From Leptospira levettii (lineage in GTDB: Bacteria; Spirochaetota; Leptospiria; Leptospirales; Leptospiraceae), in contig NZ_NPDM01000008.1 in NCBI RefSeq assembly GCF_002812085.1, positions 62,001 to 126,000 on the forward strand: a DNA stretch of 64,000 nt. The letters are read 5' to 3'. Each line of letters opens with the position of its first letter. Position 1 is the stretch's first letter. A program made the position numbers and the translations under genes. The notes beneath the pieces are model-generated. The model was not told the DNA's origin and did not search any database. It saw only the letters and a program-made list of their open reading frames with translations. Below, in pieces: positions 56,629 through 64,000 of the stretch.

Positions 56629-59115
56629 ATGATCCAGATTTTAACCTTTGTTCGCTCACTATTCCAAGCGCCAGTGGGAGTCGAATTGCGGTACCAACGA
56701 TACTACGTCGCGACTAACTCAATTTATGTTTTAGCAGGTCTTATCCATTTTACCTTTGTCTTTTTTTTCTGGTTCGTCGGTGCTTATGAGATGGCAATCT
56801 TCAACATTGGAAGTGTATTCTGGTTTGCATTTACAATTTGGATCAATCGAAAAAAATATCTATTTACTTCCTTGTATTTATGTTTTTCTGAAGTGTTTTT
56901 ACATGCACTAACAGCGACTTATTTTTTTGGATGGGGGGCAGGATACCAATACTACATGATGTTATTTGCAACGGGAATTTTCCTTTTGCCTCCTGGAAAA
57001 AATTTTCTTAAATTTGGAAGCATTGTGATTGGGTGCCTCTTATTCGCATCTACTTATTATTATTCGATGAATTATCCTCCCATTTATGTATGGAGTACAA
57101 ATTTTCTCACACTCATCAATGTATCCAATATTGTCTTTTCCACTTTATTCCATGCAGGATTTGCATATTATTTTACGTTAGCTGCCAATATCGCCGAAGA
57201 CTCGTTAGAGAGAGAAAATAAAGCACAAACTGCTTTTTTCCAAAACATCTCACATGAATTGAGAACACCTCTCACGTTAATTTCAGGGCCTTCTGAATCC
57301 GCATTAACTCGTGAGGAAGGATTAAATCCACAGGAGGTCAAAATCATAGCCAACCAAGGTAGAAGATTAACTCGACTCGTAAACCAACTACTTGACCTTC
57401 AAAAAATTACATCAGGCAAAATGGAAATCAAAACATCACCCATCCTTCTAGGTGAATTTTTATCGTTGGTATCAGAAAATTTTAATGCCTACGTCAAAAG
57501 AAAAAACATTCAATTTGAACTCGTTTTAGAAGAGAATGATTCCATTGTTGCTGCTGATCCAGAACAATTGGATAAATGTATTTTCAATTATTTATCCAAT
57601 GCCATCAAATTTACCGAATCAGGTGGTAACATCAAATTACAAACAAAGGAAAAGGATGGGGAGGTGATTGTCTCAGTCTACGACACAGGAGTTGGCATGA
57701 ATGAAAATCAAATGAAACGCCTATTTTCTCGTTTTGGAATCAGCGAAGCTTCCCTCACAAGAGAACAAGAAGGTACAGGTCTTGGTTTAGCACTTGTGAA
57801 AGAGTTAGTGGAATTACATGGAGGTAAAGTTGGAGTTGAAAGTGAAATAGGAAAAGGTTCTCATTTTTATTTTTCATTACCCATTTTAAAGAATGTAAAG
57901 ACAACAGATATCTCAAGTTGGAAAGAAAAACAATCACACCTTTTCCAACATGAATACATTCCTGAAGAGGCAAAAACACTTATCGTAAATGTAGAAAAAC
58001 CACCTTACAAACATTTTGTAAAACTTCTAGTTGTAGAAGACAACCCAGACCTTCGATCTTACTTAGGATCAATTCTCACGAGGGCCGGTTACCATGTCCT
58101 CGTTGCAAAAGATGGAGAAGAAGGTTTAAGAACGATTTACTCTGAGAATCCAGACTTAGTCATCACTGATCTGATGATGCCAAAACTCAGTGGTCTTGAT
58201 TTGATCAAAGAAATTAGAAAAAAAGAACTATTCCATTCCTTACCTGTCATCTTGTTAACAGCCAAAGCGGATGTAACCACGAGAAAGGAATTACACAGTG
58301 AAGGTGCTGACTTATACCTTTCAAAACCTTTTTTAGAATCAGAATTATTGAGTGTGATTCGAAATGCATTACGATTGAAACAAAAAGAATTTTATTTACA
58401 AAATGAATTAGCGCGTGGAATCAAAATCCAAAAAAGACTATTGCCTGAACCAAATTTTAATAAAAATCAAATCGATGTTAAATTAGAATTTTTGCCAAGT
58501 GATGGAATTGCAGGTGATTATTATTGCATCCAAACATTGGAAAATGGGAAAACTTTTGTTCTATTAGCAGATGTATCAGGGCATGGTTTCTCTGCAGGAA
58601 TGATCTCCACCTTATTACACTTTAGCTTACAACTTCCCATTAACAACAAAGAAAATCCTGCCGAATGTTTGACCCAAATGAACTCAAATCTATATGGAAA
58701 TACGGCAGGATTATTCATCACTGCAGTTGCCGTTGTCATTGATCCCCATGAAAAAAAATTCATTTGGTCGAAAGCAGGTCACGAAGACATTTATTTCGGC
58801 AATCAAAATCATATCACTGCTCTCTTAGGAAAAGGGAAACCTCTTTCCATTCTTCCTGAATGGGAGGGAACCAATTTCGAACTACCATATGAAGTGGGAG
58901 ATAAACTCTTTTTATTCTCAGATGGTATTTTTGACGTTCGTTCAAAAGACAATTCGATGTTCCGAGAAAAGGGATTTGTTGAATGGTTAAAGGATGAATC
59001 TCTTTGGAAACGCGACAATTCACTCAAATCTTTGTTACAATCAGCGATTTCCCATCAAAACTCTGAACTCTTTGAAGACGATGTAACTTTACTTTCCATC
59101 CAATTCTTAAGGTAA
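56629..59115 (+). CDS. hybrid histidine kinase / receiver / PP2C-type phosphatase
   Basis: An 828-residue multi-domain signalling protein. Six or so membrane helices (about 30-190) are followed by HisKA with HELRTP (His209), HATPase (N-box YLSNAIKFTE, then YDTGVGMNE and GTGLGLALVKELVELHGG), a receiver domain (about 463-580: LLVVEDNPDLRSYL, phospho-acceptor Asp in VITDLMMPKLSG, Lys in LSKPF), and a C-terminal SpoIIE/PP2C phosphatase (about 600-828: LPSDGIAGDYYC, ADVSGHGFSAGMI, KAGHEDIYF, LFSDGIFDVRS). All catalytic residues look intact. Phosphorylation of the receiver probably controls the phosphatase, which would act on an anti-anti-sigma factor elsewhere. Confidence 0.93.
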   Translation: MIQILTFVRSLFQAPVGVELRYQRYYVATNSIYVLAGLIHFTFVFFFWFVGAYEMAIFNIGSVFWFAFTIWINRKKYLFTSLYLCFSEVFLHALTATYFFGWGAGYQYYMMLFATGIFLLPPGKNFLKFGSIVIGCLLFASTYYYSMNYPPIYVWSTNFLTLINVSNIVFSTLFHAGFAYYFTLAANIAEDSLERENKAQTAFFQNISHELRTPLTLISGPSESALTREEGLNPQEVKIIANQGRRLTRLVNQLLDLQKITSGKMEIKTSPILLGEFLSLVSENFNAYVKRKNIQFELVLEENDSIVAADPEQLDKCIFNYLSNAIKFTESGGNIKLQTKEKDGEVIVSVYDTGVGMNENQMKRLFSRFGISEASLTREQEGTGLGLALVKELVELHGGKVGVESEIGKGSHFYFSLPILKNVKTTDISSWKEKQSHLFQHEYIPEEAKTLIVNVEKPPYKHFVKLLVVEDNPDLRSYLGSILTRAGYHVLVAKDGEEGLRTIYSENPDLVITDLMMPKLSGLDLIKEIRKKELFHSLPVILLTAKADVTTRKELHSEGADLYLSKPFLESELLSVIRNALRLKQKEFYLQNELARGIKIQKRLLPEPNFNKNQIDVKLEFLPSDGIAGDYYCIQTLENGKTFVLLADVSGHGFSAGMISTLLHFSLQLPINNKENPAECLTQMNSNLYGNTAGLFITAVAVVIDPHEKKFIWSKAGHEDIYFGNQNHITALLGKGKPLSILPEWEGTNFELPYEVGDKLFLFSDGIFDVRSKDNSMFREKGFVEWLKDESLWKRDNSLKSLLQSAISHQNSELFEDDVTLLSIQFLR

Positions 59116-59175
59116 CTATTTTTAAGAAAATCAAATTCATTTAACATCGAATTTACGTCTAAATCACCGAGGAAA

Positions 59176-59604
59176 ATGATGCAAACAAATCTATTACAAA
59201 ATATCTTACGAACTGTACTCGGACTTTTTATGACACTTGCTGGTGTAGGCCACCTTACCTTCCAACGGCAAGAATTTTTAGCCCAGGTTCCGCGCTGGTT
59301 ACCCCAAGATCCAATGTTTATGGATTTTGTTGTATTGTCTTCAGGAGTGGTGGAAATCACATTTGGACTGTCTTTACTTTTTTGGGCGAAAGAGAGGATT
59401 AAAGTGGGGATCCTACTTGCAATCTTTTTCGTTTTAATCTTCCCAGGGAATATTTCCCAGTATACAAATGGGATCAGTGCCTTTGGTCTCGATACCGATG
59501 AGAAAAGACTGATCCGTCTATTTTTCCAACCTGTCCTCATTCTTTGGGCATTATGGTCAACGGGTGCATTACGATATCTGATCGACAAACAAAAAAACAA
59601 GTAA
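59176..59604 (+). CDS. DoxX-like family membrane protein
   Basis: A 142-residue membrane protein with four helices. The first helix reads ILRTVLGLFMTLAGVGHLTF, a DoxX/SURF4-like start, then LSSGVVEITFGLSLLF and a final pair of helices. DoxX-type proteins have been linked to sulfur oxidation or redox stress, but the family is diverse. The start is ATG 59176, or ATG 59179 by spacing from GAGG. It stands 60 bp after the hybrid kinase on the same strand. Confidence 0.75.
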   Translation: MMQTNLLQNILRTVLGLFMTLAGVGHLTFQRQEFLAQVPRWLPQDPMFMDFVVLSSGVVEITFGLSLLFWAKERIKVGILLAIFFVLIFPGNISQYTNGISAFGLDTDEKRLIRLFFQPVLILWALWSTGALRYLIDKQKNK

Positions 59605-59701
59605 ATATATTTCCATTGAGAAAACCAAATTTATAAATTTTCCTTTTCGAATCATTTGGAAAATGATAAATTTGGTCAAATTTTATCAACTGGAAGTCTC
59701 T

Positions 59702-60127
59702 ATGAAATTTCTTTCAAAAACAAATCTGACTCTTCTCACTCTTTTGTCACTACTGGCTTGTAACAAACTTTCACAATCACCAGAAGCAAAACTAAAAGAA
59801 TTAGTTCCAAAATTCCAAAAGACAATGTGTTCCAAAACGATTGAGTGTACGAAGGATGAATTTGCAAAAATCCCTCCTGCTTATCGGAATATGATCCCAC
59901 CTTTTATGCAGTCGGAAGAAAACTGTATCACGTTCTTTGACCAAAAAATGAAGGAAGCTGAGAAAAAAAGAATCGAAGAGAAAAAGGAAGTAACAGAAGA
60001 ACAAGTACAAGCTTTTGAAAAGTGTATCTTAGCATTTGATCAATTGACATGTGATACATTCAAAGGTGCAAAAGGAAAAGTTTCCATACCAGAATGTGAA
60101 GAAGCACAAAAATTTTCTGGCAACTAA
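59702..60127 (+). CDS. TIGR04454-type Leptospira lipoprotein
   Basis: A 141-residue lipoprotein with signal MKFLSKTNLTLLTLLSLLAC (Cys 20). The mature part is helical and charged, with cysteines in FQKTMCSKTIECTKDEF, SEENCITFF, FEKCILAFDQLTCDTF and IPECEEA. These probably form disulfides. Size and Cys pattern fit the family known in Leptospira as TIGR04454. Function is unknown. The ATG at 59702 is chosen because TGGAAG precedes it; longer starts add non-signal residues. A terminator follows the stop. Confidence 0.75.
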   Translation: MKFLSKTNLTLLTLLSLLACNKLSQSPEAKLKELVPKFQKTMCSKTIECTKDEFAKIPPAYRNMIPPFMQSEENCITFFDQKMKEAEKKRIEEKKEVTEEQVQAFEKCILAFDQLTCDTFKGAKGKVSIPECEEAQKFSGN

Positions 60128-60138
60128 GAGGCCAAAAT

Positions 60139-60172
60139 GAGGATTGGAACTTCCAATCCTCTCCCTTTCATT
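60139..60172 (+). terminator. rho-independent terminator after the lipoprotein gene
   Basis: GAGGATTGGAA-C-TTCCAATCCTC (60139-60161), a stem of about 10 bp with a tight loop, followed by TCCCTTTCATT. It lies 11 bp after the stop of the plus-strand lipoprotein and also separates it from the convergent sigma factor gene. Confidence 0.6.
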
Positions 60173-60271
60173 ACTCTCACACACGTAAACCATTGAGATC
60201 AAAAAAACAAAGGATGTGAACTTTTTGATTCCTCAAGTTAAGCGGGTTCCCACTTACAAATTCAAATATTT

Positions 60272-61513
60272 TTACAGTAGTTTTTTCATTCGATTCTGTA
60301 TGGAATTCATTTCTTGGGAAGAGGTCACATAAGAAATTGCTTCCATAAAATATTCTTTTGATTGCAAAGGATCCAATTCAGAATACAATTCACCTAACAA
60401 AGAATAATAATATGAACTTTTTGGCAAAGCCAACTTGCCCAATTCTTCGATCGCTTCTTTGTTTCCGTACGCTTTGTAGACTGCATAAATTCGATTGAGT
60501 TGTATCAAAGAAGAGGATTCAATGAACAGAAGTGCCGAATACAATTCACAGATACTTTGCCATTTCCCGTTCGTACCTTCTGGGAAACTATGCCAAAAAG
60601 CAATATTCGCTTCCAAATGGAATTTGGAAAACATTGGGTTTTGACTCATCAAGTGATAAAAGTATTTTCCTTTTTGAATGAATTCCAAATTCCAAAATTC
60701 TCGTTTTTGGTCTTCATAAAGAATCATTTCTCCTTCCTCACCCAACCTTGCATCAAAACGTGAGTATTGAAAACAAAATAGAGAAAGTAGAGCATATACA
60801 TCTGAATGAATCGATATTTTAGTTTCTAATAGCAGGCTACATAGGTGGATTGATTCCAAACACAATGACCTTCGAATCTCTGTTTCTAATCCTTCCATTG
60901 AATACCCTTTATTAAAAATGAGATACAATGTTCTCAAAACGGATTGGAGACGATTTTGAAACTCATCTGAAGTCGGATATTCTAAGCTGATACCATTTTC
61001 CCTTAGGACTTCTTTTGCACGGTAAAGTCGTTTTGATATGGTTTCTTTGTTGGTTAAGAATGTTTTTGCTATCTCATCAATGGTAAATCCACATAAAATC
61101 CGAAGTGCCAAACCTATTTGTGATTCCATTGGGATGGAAGGATGGGAAAGTACGAACATCATCATCAGTTGACTGTCAATCACCTCTTCCATCACAATAT
61201 CGAAATCCATTTCGGATGAGACAGTTTCTTGCAAATAATGATCGATGACCTTCTGGTGGTGGATCTTATCTCGTTTGTATCGATTGTTAGCTTTGTTTTT
61301 TGCAACGGAATACAACCAAGGGATTGGATTGTTTGGTATTCCTTTTTTGACCCAATCTTCACTTGCTGTTAAAAAAGTATCATTTACGATTTCTTCCGCA
61401 TTGTCCAAAAACTGAATTCCATAATATTTGCATAGAACGGAAATCATTTTGGAAGCTTCCGTCTTGTACAAACCAGCAATCCGATTGGAAATATCCATTG
61501 ACTCTATTACCAT
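60272..61513 (-). CDS. ECF RNA polymerase sigma factor, ECF42 type
   Basis: A 413-residue sigma factor. Sigma2 is at about 10-75, with DNAEEIVNDTFLTASEDWVKKGIPNNPIPWLYSVAKNKANNRYKRD, and sigma4 at about 110-170, with IDEIAKTFLTNKETISKRLYRAKEVLRE. The long C-terminal part (about 180-413) is a helical TPR-like extension (DUF6596), the hallmark of ECF41/42-like factors that are controlled by their own C-terminal domain rather than by an anti-sigma. The partner YCII/DGPF gene lies 15 bp upstream, the canonical ECF42 context. No anti-sigma gene is next to it. Confidence 0.9.
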   Translation of the reverse strand: MVIESMDISNRIAGLYKTEASKMISVLCKYYGIQFLDNAEEIVNDTFLTASEDWVKKGIPNNPIPWLYSVAKNKANNRYKRDKIHHQKVIDHYLQETVSSEMDFDIVMEEVIDSQLMMMFVLSHPSIPMESQIGLALRILCGFTIDEIAKTFLTNKETISKRLYRAKEVLRENGISLEYPTSDEFQNRLQSVLRTLYLIFNKGYSMEGLETEIRRSLCLESIHLCSLLLETKISIHSDVYALLSLFCFQYSRFDARLGEEGEMILYEDQKREFWNLEFIQKGKYFYHLMSQNPMFSKFHLEANIAFWHSFPEGTNGKWQSICELYSALLFIESSSLIQLNRIYAVYKAYGNKEAIEELGKLALPKSSYYYSLLGELYSELDPLQSKEYFMEAISYVTSSQEMNSIQNRMKKLL

Positions 61514-61528
61514 CTGAACATTTTGAAT

Positions 61529-61882
61529 TTAATTCTGATGTGTCCCTTTTACCATCCGGACTTCCACACTGTTCCCTTCACCTCCTAATATGGGGCATTT
61601 TTTCGCAATCCCCACTGCATCCTCCCAGTTTTCTGCATGGATGATGATAAAACCAGCTAGCGATTCCTTCGTTTCAACAAATGGACCATCCGTTACGATT
61701 TGTTTGGAGCGAATTACTTTTCCTTCTTCCGAAAGTCCAATTCCAGAAATGAATTTCTTTTTTGAAATGATCTCGTTTACCCACTCATGGTATTGTTTCA
61801 TATAAATCTCTAATTGTTCTGGTGAAGGTTTTTCACCTTTTGTCAAAAAATCCAATCGCATTAAAATTAAATATTCTTCCAT
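61529..61882 (-). CDS. YCII-related DGPF-family protein
   Basis: A 117-residue cytosolic protein of the YCII/DGPF family. It opens MEEYLILMRLDF and carries TDGPFVETKESLAGFIIIHA (DGPF at about 65-68), and GIAKKCPILGGEGNSVEVRMV. The fold is a ferredoxin-like alpha/beta. Such proteins are the usual genomic partner of ECF42 sigma factors and are likely target products or regulators. Three ATG codons stand in a row (61888, 61885, 61882), and the third is best spaced from GAGG. It overlaps or abuts the hydrolase stop and lies 15 bp before the sigma factor gene. Confidence 0.9.
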   Translation of the reverse strand: MEEYLILMRLDFLTKGEKPSPEQLEIYMKQYHEWVNEIISKKKFISGIGLSEEGKVIRSKQIVTDGPFVETKESLAGFIIIHAENWEDAVGIAKKCPILGGEGNSVEVRMVKGTHQN

Positions 61883-61884
61883 CA

Positions 61885-62892
61885 TCATTCACCTCGTTTG
61901 TTTTGATAACTCCCTATATATTCCCTAATCTTATCTTCATACTCAGCAGGATTGGAATTCCAAATAAGACCATGTTCTCCATAACTGGGAAACCATAATT
62001 CAACTGGTCCCAAATAAAGTTCTGACAAATATTCTGAATGATGATAGGAAACGATTTGATCTTGTAGGCTATGGATCAAAAGAATAGGAATACCATTTGA
62101 AATCTTCATAGAATTTTCCGGACTAAGCATTGTATCAAAATTTCCTCTTAACAATACCAAGTTTACCAACAGATCGATCATAAAATTCGGAAGTTCTTTA
62201 GCTTCTTTCGAATCGGAAATCAATCGTTCAAAACTGATCATTGGGTTCTCGACTATGATCGCGTTTACTCCGCTTATGATGGGAAGATTGATCAGTATGG
62301 AAGAACCTCCCACAGAAGATCCAAACATGTAAATCTCATTGTATTGTTTTTTCACATAAACCAAAACGGAGAGAACATCTCTTGATTCTCTACTCCCAAA
62401 ACTCAAACCCGTGAAATGACAAGGTGCTTCCCCATGACAAGATAAGTCAAAACTGATCACATCCATTCCTAAACTCAGATAAAAGGGGATGTAACGAGTG
62501 ACTTCCCTTCTGTCTGAGCCTCCACCATGGACAAGAATGATTGCCTTCGATTTTTTGGTTCCAAAGTTTTTTTCATTCTCAGACGGTATTACCTTCCAAC
62601 CTGGCAATTGACAACCATTGATAGATGGAATTGATATTTCGCTAAAAAAGTACTCTTTTGTTAGGCGAATGTTTCCACATTTTTTTCCCCATACTCTTTC
62701 CACTTCCCGAATGCAATCACCCAAATCCTTGGTGATTCCCTTCCATTTTGGGAAAAGAATTTGGTTACTTGCTGAGCAAATTCCAAAAAGCAAAAGAATG
62801 ATGAAAATCGCAAAAAAAGACAGAAAGAAGAGGATTCCTATCCGATACCTACCTCGTTTCCCTTTCCACTTGGATTGTAAGGTTTTGAACAT
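61885..62892 (-). CDS. membrane-anchored alpha/beta hydrolase
   Basis: A 335-residue protein with one N-terminal membrane helix (about 18-42), followed by an alpha/beta-hydrolase domain. The nucleophile motif is MFGSSVGGSS (GxSxG, near 192-196), preceded by ILVHGGGSDRREV (oxyanion-hole region). The catalytic Asp is likely in SLQDQIVSYHHSEY and the His in GEHGLIW. The substrate is unknown. It is the first gene of the operon with DGPF and the sigma factor and has GGAGGG 9 bases before its ATG. Confidence 0.85.
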   Translation of the reverse strand: MFKTLQSKWKGKRGRYRIGILFFLSFFAIFIILLLFGICSASNQILFPKWKGITKDLGDCIREVERVWGKKCGNIRLTKEYFFSEISIPSINGCQLPGWKVIPSENEKNFGTKKSKAIILVHGGGSDRREVTRYIPFYLSLGMDVISFDLSCHGEAPCHFTGLSFGSRESRDVLSVLVYVKKQYNEIYMFGSSVGGSSILINLPIISGVNAIIVENPMISFERLISDSKEAKELPNFMIDLLVNLVLLRGNFDTMLSPENSMKISNGIPILLIHSLQDQIVSYHHSEYLSELYLGPVELWFPSYGEHGLIWNSNPAEYEDKIREYIGSYQNKRGE

Positions 62893-63024
62893 TTTTTCGT
62901 GCCCTCCTTTCTTTATAGCAATCGAGGATGCTAAATCTGGACAATTTCGAAGAAAAAAAAGAAGTTTGGAGAAGATTCTGAACAGTTGTCTCTGGTATTC
63001 ACAGGAAAGGTATCTTCAGAAAAG

Positions 63025-63069
63025 ATGATGAGAGAACACGGGAATCTCCACCTCTTATCATGATTTTTT
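63025..63069 (+). terminator. terminator-like hairpin in the divergent leader region
   Basis: ATGATGAGAG (63025-63034) pairs with CTCTTATCAT (63052-63061; one G-U pair) across a 17-base loop, and is followed by GATTTTTT. It lies on the plus strand within the 289-bp gap between the divergent hydrolase and SnoaL-like genes, where no plus-strand gene ends. It could be an attenuator in the SnoaL-like leader or the 3' end of a small RNA. Confidence 0.45.
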
Positions 63070-63134
63070 AAAGATGTTTGAATTGGAATTGGTAGGACAG
63101 TTTGTCCCAAAATTGGAACCGAAAGGATATTAAA

Positions 63135-63152
63135 AAATTGAATATTCAATTT
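63135..63152. promoter_or_regulatory. perfect 18-bp palindrome, operator candidate
   Basis: AAATTGAATATTCAATTT, a perfect palindrome, 29 bp upstream of the SnoaL-like start at 63182. Its position just before the gene, downstream of the terminator-like hairpin, suits a regulator site. No regulator gene is adjacent, other than the sigma factor operon. Confidence 0.5.
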
Positions 63153-63181
63153 GTTGAACCTACCAAATATTATAAGAATCA

Positions 63182-63592
63182 ATGACTCAGTTAGAAAAAA
63201 ACAAAGAGATCGTCAGAAGGTTCAATTTAGAAGTGATCCAAAACTGCAATGAGGATACCTTCCAAGAACTTATGCATGTAGATTTTATCAATCGCACCGC
63301 TCCTGCCCAATCCAATGATGCGAAAGGAATGTGGAATACTTTTCATTCTATTTTAAAACCAGAATTTCCCGACTTGAGAGTGGAGATTTATGACCAAATA
63401 GCGGAAGGTGATCGAGTCACGACACGCAAAGCGATACTTGGTACCCATTTAGGACCACTACGCGGAATTCTACCAACGCAAAAACAAATTCGGATCGATG
63501 TCATCGATATTGTTCGCTTGTTAGATGGCAAGTACATCGAACACTGGGGTATCAATACCTTACAAACATTGCTCATGGAACTAAAGTCTTAG
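63182..63592 (+). CDS. SnoaL-like (polyketide cyclase/ester cyclase) family protein
   Basis: A 136-residue soluble protein of the NTF2-like fold. It opens NKEIVRRFNLEVIQNCNEDTFQELMHVDFINRTAP and continues GMWNTFHSILKPEFPDLRVEIYDQIAEGDRVTTRKAILGTHLG and IDVIDIVRLLDGKYIEHWGINT, the ester-cyclase SnoaL pattern. These proteins bind small hydrophobic ligands and may be enzymes or carriers. There is no strong ribosome site. Its stop is followed by a small palindrome, CAAAATCG-G-CGATTTTG (63597-63613). Proteins of this type often sit next to ECF sigma genes, as here. Confidence 0.82.
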   Translation: MTQLEKNKEIVRRFNLEVIQNCNEDTFQELMHVDFINRTAPAQSNDAKGMWNTFHSILKPEFPDLRVEIYDQIAEGDRVTTRKAILGTHLGPLRGILPTQKQIRIDVIDIVRLLDGKYIEHWGINTLQTLLMELKS

Positions 63593-63596
63593 AGAA

Positions 63597-63613
63597 CAAA
63601 ATCGGCGATTTTG
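63597..63613 (+). terminator. 17-bp palindrome after the SnoaL-like gene
   Basis: CAAAATCG-G-CGATTTTG can form a 7-bp stem with a 3-base loop, starting 5 bp after the stop. The following sequence (ATTGATTGG) is not a good U-tract, so termination strength is doubtful. Confidence 0.35.
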
Positions 63614-63746
63614 ATTGATTGGCAAGATCGAATCTAAGTGGAAATTTTTCAATTTTGATTTAGAGAATCCAATAATTCTAAATTTTAGTTAAAGATTAGG
63701 TCAATCATGAATATATGATAGGATTCATTCGAGTGTGAGAGGTGGA

Positions 63747-64000
63747 ATGAAAAAAACGATAGTAGATGAAATTTTAATCACAAGAGAGATCAAAAATGAG
63801 AAAACAGTCGCTGTAGTTCGGTTTGCCATTTTTTCCTTCGCATCACTCATGGATTATTTGTCCTACTTCCATGTGATCAATTATACAATGGTTCCTCCCA
63901 CAATCATCACACTTTTGTTAGACACAACATTTTTGGTTTTTGCAGGTTTTGTATTTTTTTTCGTAACTCATTTTTCGTTTCAACCTTATCTTAAATTTTT
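63747..64000 (+). CDS. membrane protein (partial, 3' end outside window)
   Basis: The first 84 codons of a gene starting at ATG 63747 with GAGAGGTGG just upstream. The product opens MKKTIVDEILITREIKNEKT and then shows two hydrophobic stretches, RFAIFSFASLMDYLSYF and a longer one at about 50-72. The layout of a short polar N-terminus followed by a multi-helix membrane domain is like the N-terminus of the adenylate cyclase at 8478-9833 and other Leptospira signalling proteins. What follows is not in the window, so no function can be given. Confidence 0.6.
   Translation, partial: MKKTIVDEILITREIKNEKTVAVVRFAIFSFASLMDYLSYFHVINYTMVPPTIITLLLDTTFLVFAGFVFFFVTHFSFQPYLKF

Overview
The window looks like chromosomal DNA of a spirochaete of the genus Leptospira, probably from the free-living (saprophytic) clade. 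This is an inference from AT-rich coding DNA (roughly 40% GC), frequent TTG/GTG starts, many spirochaete-style lipoproteins, a TIGR04454-type lipoprotein, and a large set of cyclases, hybrid kinases and HD-GYP-like proteins. No tRNA, rRNA, CRISPR array, insertion sequence or phage gene was seen, and all long genes look intact. Two genes run off the ends: malate dehydrogenase on the left and a membrane protein on the right.

Layout. 1-6.6 kb: mdh and a DsbA-like oxidoreductase, two small conserved genes, homoserine kinase, a CrtI-type oxidoreductase and an acyl-CoA dehydrogenase. 7-11 kb: a degenerate HD-GYP-like protein, a membrane class III adenylate cyclase, a UbiA-like membrane protein and a small membrane protein. 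11-24.5 kb: a mostly housekeeping plus-strand run with etfBA, a LolA-like protein, a 656-residue unknown, trpS, comEC, rsmA, a sterol-desaturase-family protein, an M23 peptidase, a HAD phosphatase, an RsmI-like methylase, an XRE-cupin regulator and prmA.

24.5-35 kb: a 7TM sensor with an anti-sigma-type ATPase domain, a flavin amine oxidase, an acyltransferase and an HNH/DUF1292 pair. Then comes a tight minus-strand operon: acyl-CoA synthetase, acyl-CoA dehydrogenase, HisKA_2 histidine kinase, MaoC hydratase. It is a lipid-degradation cassette with a sensor kinase inside. 35-40.5 kb: a CBS protein, a solute:sodium symporter, a short leuA preceded by what reads as a complete leucine attenuator (leader peptide with five consecutive Leu codons plus alternative hairpins), and a D-aminoacylase-family amidohydrolase behind a promoter that overlaps a perfect inverted repeat.

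40.5-60 kb: an accessory region dominated by exported proteins and lipoproteins, including a paralogous pair, two metallo-beta-lactamase-fold enzymes, a TPM protein, a PhoD-like phosphatase with a TetR regulator, and a TPR protein with an HExxH motif. It also has a chemotaxis receptor fused to a SpoIIAA/STAS-like domain and a kinase-receiver-PP2C hybrid. 60-64 kb: an ECF42-type sigma factor in an operon with its typical DGPF/YCII partner and an alpha/beta hydrolase, then a SnoaL-like protein with a terminator-like hairpin and an 18-bp palindrome in its leader.

The strongest candidates for something undescribed are the leucine attenuator controlling a LeuA without its allosteric domain, the receptor-STAS fusion, the kinase inside the fatty-acid operon, the ribosome-site-sequestering hairpins in the lipoprotein cluster, and the ECF42 operon extended by a membrane-anchored hydrolase.
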